Made by a program: the position numbers and the translations under genes. DNA of 64,000 bases from Nocardia harenae NBRC 108248. GTDB lineage: Bacteria; Actinomycetota; Actinomycetes; Mycobacteriales; Mycobacteriaceae. Below the pieces are notes generated by a model that worked only from the letters and a program-made list of their open reading frames with translations, was not told the origin of the DNA and searched no databases. Location of the stretch: the NCBI RefSeq assembly GCF_001612885.1, contig NZ_BDBH01000002.1, positions 579,475-643,474 of the forward strand, given 5' to 3'. Shown here piece by piece: positions 26,213-35,429 of the stretch (position 1 is its first letter; each line of letters opens with the position of its first letter).

Positions 26213-27028
26213 ATGACTGTCCACCCCGCCTCGGGATCACCGAGGCCACAGACCCCGATGGCCAATTCGGCGATGACCATGACCGAACTCGACCGTGTCG
26301 GTCTGCTGCACGCTGAACCCACCGCTCGAATCAGCAGATTCGCACTTTTCGTGCCTGCCGACCACCTCGGTGTGCTGCGCCCGGTTGTCGTTGCCGGGGG
26401 TGCGGTGATCTGCGCGTTCGCGACCGTGCACGGCGGTGTCGCGCTTGCCGAAAACGCCCTGGTCGAGGAGCAGGCGGTGATCGGTAAACCCGAGCACGGA
26501 TACGCGGTCGGCCGAATCCATCCCGGTGCGGGCGGGATGACGCTGCTCGGCGCCGAGAGCGTGATTCGTTCCGGTGCCATTGTCTACGCCGATGTCGAGG
26601 TAGCCGCCGCCACAGTGGTCGGGCACCAGTCGGTATTGCGTACCGGGGTTCGTGTCGGTGCGGAGACTGTGCTCGGCCATCACCTGTGTGTGGAGCGCGG
26701 CACCTGGATCGGGCAGCGGGTGCGATGCTCGCCAGGCTCGCACATCACCAGCTCCACTCACCTTGCCGACGAAGTGTTCCTGGGTGCGGGGGTGCGCACG
26801 GTCAATGACAAGACCCTGACCTGGCGTGACCCGAATCGAGAACCGATTCTGGTCCCACCGCGTTTCGAAACCGGCGCCAAGGTCGGCACCGGATCGGTGA
26901 TCATGGGTGGTGTCACGATCGGCGCACGAGCGTTGGTCGGCGCGGGATCGCTGGTCACCCGCGATATCCCGCCCGGTGCGCTGGCCTATGGCCACCCCGC
27001 CCGCGTCCACGGGAAGGTGAACCGATGA
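26213..27028 (+). CDS. left-handed beta-helix (hexapeptide-repeat) acyltransferase-like protein
   Basis: 271 residues. Hexapeptide repeats are visible from about residue 80 on (for example VVVAGGAVICAFATVHGGVALAENALVEEQAVIG, SVIRSGAIVYADVEVAAATVVGHQSVLRTGVRVGAETVLGHHLCVERGTWIG) and end in a DapH/WbbJ-like tail (GSVIMGGVTIGARALVGAGSLVTRDIPPGALAYGHPARV). This is the acetyl- or acyltransferase trimer fold. The ATG at 26213 has a strong AGGAGGA 5 nt upstream, which excludes the longer frame from 26054. It overlaps the acyl-CoA dehydrogenase gene by 4 bp. Acceptor unknown. Confidence 0.8.
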   Translation: MTVHPASGSPRPQTPMANSAMTMTELDRVGLLHAEPTARISRFALFVPADHLGVLRPVVVAGGAVICAFATVHGGVALAENALVEEQAVIGKPEHGYAVGRIHPGAGGMTLLGAESVIRSGAIVYADVEVAAATVVGHQSVLRTGVRVGAETVLGHHLCVERGTWIGQRVRCSPGSHITSSTHLADEVFLGAGVRTVNDKTLTWRDPNREPILVPPRFETGAKVGTGSVIMGGVTIGARALVGAGSLVTRDIPPGALAYGHPARVHGKVNR

Positions 27029-28239
27029 CCGCTATCACCTCGAGTGAGGCCGTAGAGACCTGGCTGAAGCCACTGCAACCCCTGATCGACCCTGCGAGCC
27101 GGGTCGACTGGCCGCGGCTGGCTGCGCTCGCCGCGATCGTCGACGATGCCGCCGAGACCTATCCGATCGTCGTCGGCCTCGGTCGTCGGCCCGGTGACCA
27201 GTTACACGCGATCCGGATCGAGCTGGCGAATCACGGCCTGCTCGACACCACCCGACAGCCGGCTCTATTCGCCGTGCTGGCCCAGTTCGTCTGCGGCTAC
27301 CGCGATATCGATATGCGCGATTCCACCGGCCTCGGTCACGGTGCGCTCGTCGCACGCTACGGCGGTTCAGCGGTTTGCCAGCACTGGATTCCGCGGCTGC
27401 TGGCCGGTGAACTGGCGGGGATCGCGATTACCGAAGCGCACGGAGGATCGAATCCAACCGCCACGGCGACCCGCGCGGTCAGTACGCCGGACGGTACATG
27501 GCGCGTGACCGGTAGTAAGAGCTGGATCAGCCGGTTGAGCGAGGCAGCGGTGTTCATGGTCTTCTTCCGGGCCCCCGACGGCGGTTTGGCCGCGGCGGCG
27601 GTTGACGCCGGTGAACCGAGTCTGCACCGACGGCTCGTCGAACCGGCCGGGCTCGCGGGCTGGGACTGGGGAATCCTGGATCTCGACCGCGTTCCCATCC
27701 GGCCCGAGGACGTACTGCGCGGAGACGGGATGACTCTGCTGCGCAGCCATTTCGCCAGGTACCGGCCGCTGGTTACCGCGACGGCGGCCGGTGCCGCGGC
27801 CGCACTGTTCGATATGGTCACCGCGACCTTGGCGGACCGGCACACCACCGGTGGCGTGCCACGGCTGCGCGACACCGCTCTGCTGTCGATCGGACGAGCC
27901 CACGCCCAACTCGTCAGTGCCCTGCTCGGCGCGGCAGCCTCCGCCGCGCTCGCCGAATCCGGGTATTCCCATGCCGAGCGATGGTCGGCGGGGACGAAAT
28001 CCCACGGCGTCGACTTGGCGAACCAGGTCGCCGCCGACCTGATGCCGCTGGTCGGCGCGGCCGGGTTTCGTGCCGACAGTCCCCTGATCAAGATCCGGCG
28101 TGATCTGGGCGGGCTGCTCTATGCTGACGGTATCCACGACAGCCTTTACCGTGCGTCCGGCAAGCAGCACATCACCCACGCCGGCATCGCGCCATCGAGC
28201 CAACGACCTGCTTCGCAGCGGTTGTCGCTGTCAGCATGA
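27025..28239 (+). CDS. acyl-CoA dehydrogenase-family protein
   Basis: 404 residues with the family pattern: the flavin-binding loop GIAITEAHGGSNPTATATRA, the mid beta domain (WRVTGSKSWISRLSEAAVFMVFFRAP) and the C-terminal helical bundle with an MPLVGAAGFRADSPLIKIRRDL segment. It is coupled to the hexapeptide acyltransferase (ATGA overlap), so both probably act on one substrate, perhaps an acyl thioester in a small biosynthetic route. Which oxidation it performs cannot be told. Part of the 24.6-29.5 kb island. Confidence 0.82.
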   Translation: MTAITSSEAVETWLKPLQPLIDPASRVDWPRLAALAAIVDDAAETYPIVVGLGRRPGDQLHAIRIELANHGLLDTTRQPALFAVLAQFVCGYRDIDMRDSTGLGHGALVARYGGSAVCQHWIPRLLAGELAGIAITEAHGGSNPTATATRAVSTPDGTWRVTGSKSWISRLSEAAVFMVFFRAPDGGLAAAAVDAGEPSLHRRLVEPAGLAGWDWGILDLDRVPIRPEDVLRGDGMTLLRSHFARYRPLVTATAAGAAAALFDMVTATLADRHTTGGVPRLRDTALLSIGRAHAQLVSALLGAAASAALAESGYSHAERWSAGTKSHGVDLANQVAADLMPLVGAAGFRADSPLIKIRRDLGGLLYADGIHDSLYRASGKQHITHAGIAPSSQRPASQRLSLSA

Positions 28240-28265
28240 CCACACCGCCAGGGGCGGCGTACCGG

Positions 28266-28784
28266 TCAGCCGATACGTCGCCCCTGCTCGCAAAGCACCG
28301 TAGCGCCCTCGCGCACCGCCGCTAGCGCCATCGCCAAGCGGTCGGCCAACAGCGGTTTCACCCGAGCCGCGGCTTCGGTGAGGGTATAGAACCCGATCGA
28401 GCGGATCTCTCCGGGATGGAGGACCATACAGGCGATATCGAGGTCGGTGAGCACGCCGCCGTCGAAGACGAACACCACGCCCTCGGGCCGATTATCCTGC
28501 GGACGCACGTAATCGATCACCAGCAGTCGGCCTACCGGGTGGTCCCAGCTGATTTCCTCACGCAGTTCACGGCGTACCGTCCCCCACGGTGATTCGTCGG
28601 CTTCGACGGTACCGCCCGGTATCTCCCAATTCGGTTTGTAGGTCGGCTCCACAAGGAGCACCCGGCCCAGCTCGTCACGGAACAACATTCCCGCGGCCAT
28701 CCGCTTACGCGCCAACCCGGCCACGTACTGCTGCACCGGCAGAACCCCGGTCGGACCCGCGTCCGAGCTCGATGCTGTGCTCAC
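28266..28784 (-). CDS. NUDIX hydrolase
   Basis: 172 residues with the Nudix box G-(5)-E-(7)-REL-REE in GGTVEADESPWGTVRRELREE, preceded by a core strand (MLFRDELGRVLLVEPTYKPNWEIP). It hydrolyses a nucleoside diphosphate linked to another group; the substrate is unknown. I chose the GTG at 28784 because a TAGGGT box ends 7 nt upstream, as for other leaderless genes here; the frame is open further but translates to low-complexity sequence. It is convergent with the acyl-CoA dehydrogenase gene. Confidence 0.85.
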   Translation of the reverse strand: MSTASSSDAGPTGVLPVQQYVAGLARKRMAAGMLFRDELGRVLLVEPTYKPNWEIPGGTVEADESPWGTVRRELREEISWDHPVGRLLVIDYVRPQDNRPEGVVFVFDGGVLTDLDIACMVLHPGEIRSIGFYTLTEAAARVKPLLADRLAMALAAVREGATVLCEQGRRIG

Positions 28785-28791
28785 CCGTGCC

Positions 28792-28797
28792 ACCCTA
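28792..28797 (-). promoter_or_regulatory. -10 box for the NUDIX gene (leaderless)
   Basis: On the minus strand TAGGGT ends 7 nt before the GTG at 28784. No ribosome-binding site is seen. Confidence 0.45.
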
Positions 28798-28845
28798 GCC
28801 CCAGGCTGGCGCGGGGTCGGCGACTGTGTCGGCTGGTTACGGGGG

Positions 28846-28953
28846 TTACGCCTGGTTGAACTCTCCGGCTCGTACCCCGGCGACAAATGCTGTCCATTCG
28901 GACGGGGTGAAGTCCAGGACGGGGCCAGCGGGGTTCTTCGAGTCGCGCACTGC
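28846..28953 (-). pseudogene. DUF397 remnant
   Basis: The last 36 residues of a minus-strand frame read TAVRDSKNPAGPVLDFTP followed by SEWTAFVAGVRAGEFNQA, the usual C-terminal half of a DUF397 protein. The upstream half, which should carry the W-x-x-S/T start and a Cys, is not in frame; fragments appear in other frames, so the gene seems to be broken. DUF397 proteins normally pair with XRE regulators like the one at 24654. Confidence 0.6.
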
Positions 28954-28971
28954 CGTACGTCCACCGTCCAG

Positions 28972-29170
28972 GTGGCCGATCACACCGCGCCTTCGCCGCA
29001 GCGGATTCTGACGGAATACGAAGGGGCATGGCAGGACTACAATTCCGCACTCGCCCATTGGTTCCGGTGTCCCAACCCGGAGCCGCGGGAGGTCCGCGAA
29101 GCGCTCATGGCGGCCCGGGCGCAGTTCCTGGAAGTCGCGCCGATCACCATCCGGCTCAACGGATTCCGCA
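28972..29170 (+). pseudogene. possible coding fragment of unknown origin
   Basis: A plus-strand frame from a GTG at 28972 has coding-like codon use (third position mostly G or C) and a plausible protein stretch containing YEGAWQDYNSALAHWF and EVREALMAARAQFLEVAP. It has no clear end: the frame runs on into the gene on the other strand and becomes Arg-rich. I read it as a truncated gene left by rearrangement. Together with the DUF397 remnant it fills the 386 bp between the NUDIX gene and the next gene. Confidence 0.3.
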
Positions 29171-29509
29171 CTACTCGATCGCGTCACCGAGCAGGTCGTA
29201 GGCGAGGCGGCCGTCGTTGTCGTACCAGCCGCGAGTGCGGTCAAGGGTGTAGAGGACGTTTCCGTCCGCGTCGTGCCACCTGTCGTTCAGCCGGAACCAG
29301 CCCTCGAATCGAGTCCCGTTGAGGTCGGCGATATGTGCGTTCGAGCGCGGCAGTCCATCCTGAGCGCGCGGCTTCGTCGCGCGGACCTGCCTGCTGAACT
29401 CTTCCAGGATGCGTTCGTTGCGCTCGATCTCCTCGGCGGTCGGCAGGCGAGGAGGCTGTTCGGCTCTGCTCTCGATGCCGAACAACCTCAACCACTTCCA
29501 CTTGGGCAC
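29171..29509 (-). CDS. hypothetical protein
   Basis: 112 residues, unrecognised. The N-terminus MPKWKWLRLFGIES leads into a charged helix (TAEEIERNERILEEFSRQVRATKP) and a C-terminal part rich in aromatic and acidic residues (EGWFRLNDRWHDADGNVLYTLDRTRGWYDNDGRLAYDLLG) that might be a small beta module. The GTG at 29509 lies 4 bp after the sugC stop on the same strand, but no ribosome site is visible. It could also be a remnant of a longer gene. Confidence 0.45.
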   Translation of the reverse strand: MPKWKWLRLFGIESRAEQPPRLPTAEEIERNERILEEFSRQVRATKPRAQDGLPRSNAHIADLNGTRFEGWFRLNDRWHDADGNVLYTLDRTRGWYDNDGRLAYDLLGDAIE

Positions 29510-29513
29510 GAAC

Positions 29514-30596
<1,083 letters not shown>

Positions 30597-30786
30597 GGTG
30601 GATCAACATCCCTTCACCGGCAGGAACGTGCCGGACGATCCGAGTAGAGGAATCGCCGGGATGCTATCCGAGCCGGGGCGGTGCGCCGCCCGCGGCCGGA
30701 CCGATGGTCGAAATGTGTCACTGCCGCGTCGTACAGCCGGACGGCGCGGCGGACAGGCCGCGCCGGGTCATGGAAGGAGCCACGGC

Positions 30787-32205
30787 GTGCTGCCACCCCC
30801 TCTCTCGCGCACCTCTGGACTGCCCGGTGCCCTCCGCGTCTTCCGGGACGCGGCCGAGCACGTACCCGCCTACCGGGATTTCCTGCGGGTGCGCGGTATC
30901 GCGCCGGGCGACATCAGGACGGCGGCGGATTTCGCCGCGCTGCCCGCGCTCACCAAGCAGAACTACATCGCCGTCTACCCGGCGCACCAGCTGCTCCCGC
31001 ACGGCCGGATCACCGGGGCGGAGACCTGGTCGGCCAGCTCGGGCTCGTCCGGCGAGCCGACCTACTGGGCGCGCGGCCCGGTCGCGCTGCGGCAATCCAT
31101 CGAGCTGCACCGCCGGATCCTGCGCGGCCTCGGCGCCGATCGCAGGCCGACCCTGGTGGTGATCGGCTTCGCCATGGGCAGCTGGATCGGCGGCACCTAC
31201 ACCTACCAGGCGATCACCGCGCTGCACCGGCGCGGCTTCCCGGTCTCGGTGATCACGCCCGGGGTCGATGTCGCCGCCATCCGCGCGGGGCTGCGCACGC
31301 TCGGCCCGCAGTACGGACGGGTGGTGCTGGCCGGGTACCCGCCCTTCCTGCGCGACGTCCTCGACGAGCCGGGGATCGCCGACGGCGTCGACCTCCGGCT
31401 GCTCATGGCGGGCGAGAACATCGGCGAGCCATGGCGCGACCACGTGCTCGAGCTGGCGGGCAAGCCGGGCAGGCCGGAGTTCTCCACTCTGATCTACGGC
31501 ACCGCCGACCTGGGCATGATCGGCCACGAGACCGCCACCACCATCGCCGTGCGCAGGTACGCCGAGCGGCTCCCCGCGCTCCGGCGCCTGCTCTTCGGCG
31601 ACGCGGGCAGCACGCCGACCTTCGTCGAGTACGACCCCGGCTACCGCTACGTCGAGCCCGACGCGAGCGGCGCCCTGCTCTTCACCGCGCACAATGCGAT
31701 CCCGCTGGTGCGCTACCGGATCAACGACGAGGGAACGGTATTCGGCAGCCGGGAGCTGCGGGCCGCCCTGCGCGACGCCGGCTGCCCGCCGCCCCGCCCG
31801 ATCACCCGCGGTGCCCGCTACCTGGTGCTCAACGGCCGCACCGACGTCGCCGCCACCTTCTACTCGGTCAACATCACCCCGGACGCGGTGCGCACCGCGC
31901 TCGCCGACGCCAGGCTGGTCCGCACCCTGACCGGAAAACACCTGCTCGACACCGTCGCGGACGACCGCTTCCGCTCCGAGCTGGTGCTCCGGGTGCAGCT
32001 GCGCCCCGGCATCCGCCCGGAGCCCGGGCTCGCCGCGCTGGTCAGGCAGGCGACGGTGGCCACGCTGTGCCGGGTCAGCAGCGAGTACCGCGAGCTGCAC
32101 CGGGTCTCCGGCGTGCGCGCCGAACCCACCGTGCTGCTGGACGAATTCGACAGCCCGGAGTACTCCTACCGGGTCAAGCACCGCCCGATGCGGCAGGTGG
32201 CCTGA
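30787..32205 (+). CDS. PaaK/CapK-like AMP-forming ligase family protein
   Basis: 472 residues of the phenylacetate-CoA ligase (PaaK/CapK) family in the adenylate-forming superfamily. Visible elements: the phosphate loop WSASSGSSGEPTYW, LTKQNY, the aromatic-rich core YGTADLGMIGHE and VRYRINDEGTV, and a reduced C-terminal subdomain. These enzymes activate a carboxylate as acyl-adenylate and pass it to CoA or another acceptor. The GTG at 30787 has GGAAGGAG about 8 nt upstream, which excludes the longer frame from 30568. Substrate unknown. Confidence 0.8.
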   Translation: MLPPPLSRTSGLPGALRVFRDAAEHVPAYRDFLRVRGIAPGDIRTAADFAALPALTKQNYIAVYPAHQLLPHGRITGAETWSASSGSSGEPTYWARGPVALRQSIELHRRILRGLGADRRPTLVVIGFAMGSWIGGTYTYQAITALHRRGFPVSVITPGVDVAAIRAGLRTLGPQYGRVVLAGYPPFLRDVLDEPGIADGVDLRLLMAGENIGEPWRDHVLELAGKPGRPEFSTLIYGTADLGMIGHETATTIAVRRYAERLPALRRLLFGDAGSTPTFVEYDPGYRYVEPDASGALLFTAHNAIPLVRYRINDEGTVFGSRELRAALRDAGCPPPRPITRGARYLVLNGRTDVAATFYSVNITPDAVRTALADARLVRTLTGKHLLDTVADDRFRSELVLRVQLRPGIRPEPGLAALVRQATVATLCRVSSEYRELHRVSGVRAEPTVLLDEFDSPEYSYRVKHRPMRQVA

Positions 32206-32270
32206 TGCCGGGCCGATCTGCGCACCCGGCGGCGCGACACCGGCCCGGGGCCGATGCGCGCCGACACCGC

Positions 32271-33518
32271 TCAGTCCAGCAGCACCCCGCGCAGCGCCAC
32301 ATCGGCGGCGAAGGCGGCGTTCTCCTCGGCGGAGCGGTCGCGAAAGGTGAAGCAGCGCAGCAGGATGGCATTGGTCAGCCAGGCGGCGACCTCGGCGGGC
32401 GGGTGGTCGTCGGCCAGCTCCCTGCGCTTCTGGCCGCGCTCGACCACCGGCTCGATGATGGCGGGCAGGTTGAGCTGCGTCTTCACCGAGCGAATGCGCT
32501 CCGGCGCGCCGTAGGTGTCGTGCGCGACGGCGACCAGCAGGGTGTCCATGAAGACGGTCTCCGCGCCGATCAGCCGCGCGCAGCCGAGCAGGTAGCGGCG
32601 GATGGTCGTGGCGGCGTCGACGTCGAAGGCGGCGGCATCGGTGATCTCGGTGCCGAGCTGATCGAACGGGGTGCGCAGCGCCGCCTCGATGATGTGGATC
32701 TTGCTGGGGAAGAGCAGCTCGAGCTTGTCCCGCGGTACGCCGGAGGTCTCGGCCACGTGCTCCATGCCGGTGTTGAAGTACCCCCGGTTGCCGAATTCCA
32801 GCCGGGCGGCGGCGATCACGGCGGCGCGTGGATTGCTCGGCAGCGCCACCGGCGCCCGCTTCGGCGCCGGATCGCCGACCGGCCGGTGCCGCTCCTCGAC
32901 GTCGATGGCCCCGTTGAGCAGCGCCGACACGGCGTTCGCGAGCAGCTCGGCGGTGACGACCTCCGGCTCCGCCCGCATCCGCAGCTGCAACCCCTCCAGC
33001 AGGGCGTTCACCGCGACGGCAAGGGTGCCCGCGCCGAGTGGGCGGCGCAGCGTGACCCCGACCCGCTCGAAGGCGGCGTCCAGCACGGCGTGCGCGGCGT
33101 CGTCGCGCTGCCGGTAGGAATCGCGGAGCCGGGCGCGCAGCCGGCCATCCGACGGCGCCAGCCAGTGCGCGAGCAGCTGGCCGGCGAACCGGCGCGGCTC
33201 GGTGAGCGCCTGGTACCGGCGCAGCACCAGCTCGTGGATGGCCCGGTCGCCGCGCTGCCCCGCCGCGTCGATCCGCTCGATCTCCGCGCGCAGCTCGTCC
33301 GCGCCGCAGATCACCGGCGGCGGCAGGGTGGCGGCGATGGCGTCGAGGAACACCTGCTTGGTGCGGAACTTCCGGGAGAAGGTGGCCGCCGCGGCGCCGG
33401 AGAGCTCCACCAGCCGATCCCGGTTCAGGCCGCGGTCGAGCACCCGCGCGGGCTCCTCGGCGAGGGTGCGCAGCGCCGCCTCGATGAACCGGGCAGTTAT
33501 CGGATCCGCGGCCTTCAT
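32271..33518 (-). CDS. double TetR-family regulator in one polypeptide
   Basis: 415 residues made of two TetR/AcrR units. The first has its HTH at about residues 10-60 (FIEAALRTLAEEPARVLDRGLNRDRLVELSGAAAATFSRKFRTKQVFLDAI) and the second near 235-280 (VIAAARLEFGNRGYFNTGMEHVAETSGVPRDKLELLFPSKIHIIEAAL), each followed by a helical ligand domain. Normal TetR proteins are about 200 residues and work as dimers; here the two halves could form a built-in pseudo-dimer. The halves have diverged strongly. ATG 33518 has GAGGGGG about 9 nt upstream. Targets unknown; the divergent LuxR-type gene and the convergent ligase gene are candidates. Confidence 0.8.
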   Translation of the reverse strand: MKAADPITARFIEAALRTLAEEPARVLDRGLNRDRLVELSGAAAATFSRKFRTKQVFLDAIAATLPPPVICGADELRAEIERIDAAGQRGDRAIHELVLRRYQALTEPRRFAGQLLAHWLAPSDGRLRARLRDSYRQRDDAAHAVLDAAFERVGVTLRRPLGAGTLAVAVNALLEGLQLRMRAEPEVVTAELLANAVSALLNGAIDVEERHRPVGDPAPKRAPVALPSNPRAAVIAAARLEFGNRGYFNTGMEHVAETSGVPRDKLELLFPSKIHIIEAALRTPFDQLGTEITDAAAFDVDAATTIRRYLLGCARLIGAETVFMDTLLVAVAHDTYGAPERIRSVKTQLNLPAIIEPVVERGQKRRELADDHPPAEVAAWLTNAILLRCFTFRDRSAEENAAFAADVALRGVLLD

Positions 33519-33748
33519 CGATGCGATCCCCCTCGCCTTGCGCTGTCCTCGGCTCCGGCTCCGAACGGCGTTCCCGCAGCGCACATCCCCGAAAGTGCCG
33601 AAACCGTCGCAGCCCGTGAGCCGGAATTGTCTCACGAGCGACGGATCGGTGTCACAGCGCGGACTGAAGGATGCGTGCAGATCGAATCAGATGGAGAGGA
33701 TCACACAGATCGACCGCTCTTCCGGGCGGCACACGAGAGAGACGCGTC

Positions 33749-34024
33749 ATGAACCGGAACGCAACCGCCATGCCCGATCCCGAGCCGCTGCGGTACGCCG
33801 ACCCCGGGTTGAGCGCCAGGGAGGCCCAGGTGGTCAGGGAGTGGCTGCTGGCCGAGAACAAGAACCAGGTCTGCCGCAAGCTGTACCTGGCTCCCGGCAC
33901 GGTCAATACCCACCTCGCGCGCGCCAGGCGGAAGTACGACGAGGTCGGCCGCCCCGCGGTCACCAAGGCCCAGCTGCTCGCCAGGGCCGTGCAGGACGAA
34001 CTGCTCAGCCTCGACGAGTTCTGA
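33749..34024 (+). CDS. small LuxR-type HTH protein
   Basis: 91 residues consisting mostly of a GerE/LuxR helix-turn-helix (LSAREAQVVREWLLAENKNQVCRKLYLAPGTVNTHLARARRKYDEVG). There is no receiver or ligand domain, so it must be controlled by its level or a partner. ATG 33749 follows a GAGAGA stretch. The open frame from 33671 lacks support. It is convergent with the next gene, 1 bp away. Confidence 0.82.
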   Translation: MNRNATAMPDPEPLRYADPGLSAREAQVVREWLLAENKNQVCRKLYLAPGTVNTHLARARRKYDEVGRPAVTKAQLLARAVQDELLSLDEF

Positions 34025-34025
34025 C

Positions 34026-34427
34026 TCACGGCCCGGTGAGCACCGCGCGGATGCCCTGCGCGGTGAGCCGGTGCAGCGTGGCGTTCGCCAGGTACCCGGC
34101 CAGCGCGCGGGCGCTGTGCACCCCGCCGGGGCCGGCCCGCCCGCCCAGCCGGAAGCGGGCCGCCGCGGTGCCCGCCAGCAGCTCGAACGCCACATCCACC
34201 GAGAAGCCGTCGCTGCTCACCAGTGTGACCGCCGCGACCTCCACCCCGCGCCCCGGCTCCCGCCCCGCCGCGCTGCGGTCCCTGGCCCGCACCGCCCGCA
34301 GCCGCCGCACATTGTCCGGCTCCCGGTCGGCGGGCGCGGGCGCCACCGCGATCGTATGCACCGCGTCGATGAGCTCCGCCAGCGCGGCATCGGCGGCCAC
34401 GACGTCGAACCATCGGCCCTCACCCAT
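34026..34427 (-). CDS. hypothetical protein
   Basis: 133 residues, no family recognised. N-terminus MGEGRWFDVVAADAALAELIDAVHTIAVAP, later VEVAAVTLVSSDGFSVDVAFELLAGTAAARFRLGG suggests a mixed alpha/beta fold. A GATACT hexamer ends 6 nt before the ATG on the minus strand and could be a -10 box for a leaderless message. It is divergent from the LLM oxidoreductase gene. Confidence 0.55.
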   Translation of the reverse strand: MGEGRWFDVVAADAALAELIDAVHTIAVAPAPADREPDNVRRLRAVRARDRSAAGREPGRGVEVAAVTLVSSDGFSVDVAFELLAGTAAARFRLGGRAGPGGVHSARALAGYLANATLHRLTAQGIRAVLTGP

Positions 34428-34558
34428 GTGCCCAGTATCGGTGTTGCGCGCGGCGCCGACCAGTCATCGGTTTCGATGATCATTCGCGCGCGGCGCCCGA
34501 CCCCGCCCGCCGGTAGCCTCGCCCCCGGAAACACCCAACGGACGACGAGGAGCAGAGC

Positions 34559-35353
34559 ATGAGCCGACCGGTTCGCATCGGAGTTCAGCTGCAGCCGCAG
34601 CACGCCCCCGACTACCAGCTCATCCGGGACGCGGTGCTGCGCTCCGAGGACGTCGGGGTGGACATCGTCTTCAACTGGGACCACTTCTACCCGCTCACCG
34701 GCGACCCGGAGGGCGCGCACTTCGAGTGCTGGACCATGCTCGGCGCCATCGCCGAGCAGACCGAGCGGGTGGAGCTGGGCGCGCTGGTCACCGGCGGCGG
34801 GTACCGGAACTTCGACCTGCTGGCCGATATGGCGCGCACGGTGGACCACATCAGCGGCGGCCGGCTGATCCTCGGGATCGGGGCGGGCTGGTTCGAGCGG
34901 GACTACGACGAGTACGGCTACGAGTTCGGCACCGCGGGCAGCCGGTTGGCGCTGCTCAAGGAGGGGCTGGCGCGGATCGATGCGCGGCTGAAGAAGCTGA
35001 CCCCGGCCCCGACGCGACACATTCCGGTGCTGATCGGCGGCGGTGGCGAGAAGAAGACGCTGCGGCTGGTGGCGGAGTACGGGAACATCTGGCACAGCTT
35101 CGGCGACCTGGAGACCTTCACCCGCAAGAGCGGCATCCTGGCCGAGCACGCGGCCGCGGTCGGCACCGACGCGGGTCGGATCGAGAAGTCGACGGCGTGG
35201 CCCGGGGTCGAGCAGGCGGCGAAGTTCCACGAGGCGGGCGTCACGCTCTTCACCGTCGGCACCAGCGGTCCGGATTACGACCTGAGCCAGGTCGAGGCGG
35301 CGATCCGGTGGCGGGACGAGGTGAACCCGGAGTCGGTGGTCGGGCTCTCCTGA
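34559..35353 (+). CDS. LLM-class F420-type oxidoreductase
   Basis: 264 residues of the luciferase-like monooxygenase fold, F420-dependent subgroup as judged by VFNWDHFYPLTGDPEG, ALVTGGGYRNFDLLADMARTVDHISGGRLILGIGAGWFERDYDEYG and IPVLIGGGGEKKTLRLVAEYGN. These enzymes use F420 or FMN to reduce or oxidise small metabolites. GAGGAG lies about 6 nt before the ATG, and a TAGCCT box about 45 nt upstream gives a normal leadered promoter. Substrate unknown. Confidence 0.88.
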   Translation: MSRPVRIGVQLQPQHAPDYQLIRDAVLRSEDVGVDIVFNWDHFYPLTGDPEGAHFECWTMLGAIAEQTERVELGALVTGGGYRNFDLLADMARTVDHISGGRLILGIGAGWFERDYDEYGYEFGTAGSRLALLKEGLARIDARLKKLTPAPTRHIPVLIGGGGEKKTLRLVAEYGNIWHSFGDLETFTRKSGILAEHAAAVGTDAGRIEKSTAWPGVEQAAKFHEAGVTLFTVGTSGPDYDLSQVEAAIRWRDEVNPESVVGLS

Positions 35354-35415
35354 CCGGCGCGCAAGGGTTTCGCGCTGTGAGACGCCTGATAGCGGGGGAT
35401 TCGCCACCCCGCGAC

Positions 35416-35421
35416 TAGGGT
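35416..35421 (+). promoter_or_regulatory. -10 box for the amino-acid importer operon (leaderless)
   Basis: TAGGGT ends 8 nt before the ATG at 35430; there is no ribosome-binding site. Confidence 0.5.
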
Positions 35422-35429
35422 GGTTTCCC

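Noticed and set aside
30681..33752. A 1023-codon plus-strand open frame and similar long antisense frames (for example 50117-52801 plus, 5695-7923 plus, 14163-15977 plus)
   Set aside because: They mirror real genes on the same or opposite strand, are Arg/Gly/Ala-rich, and lack family features. They are by-products of very high GC content.
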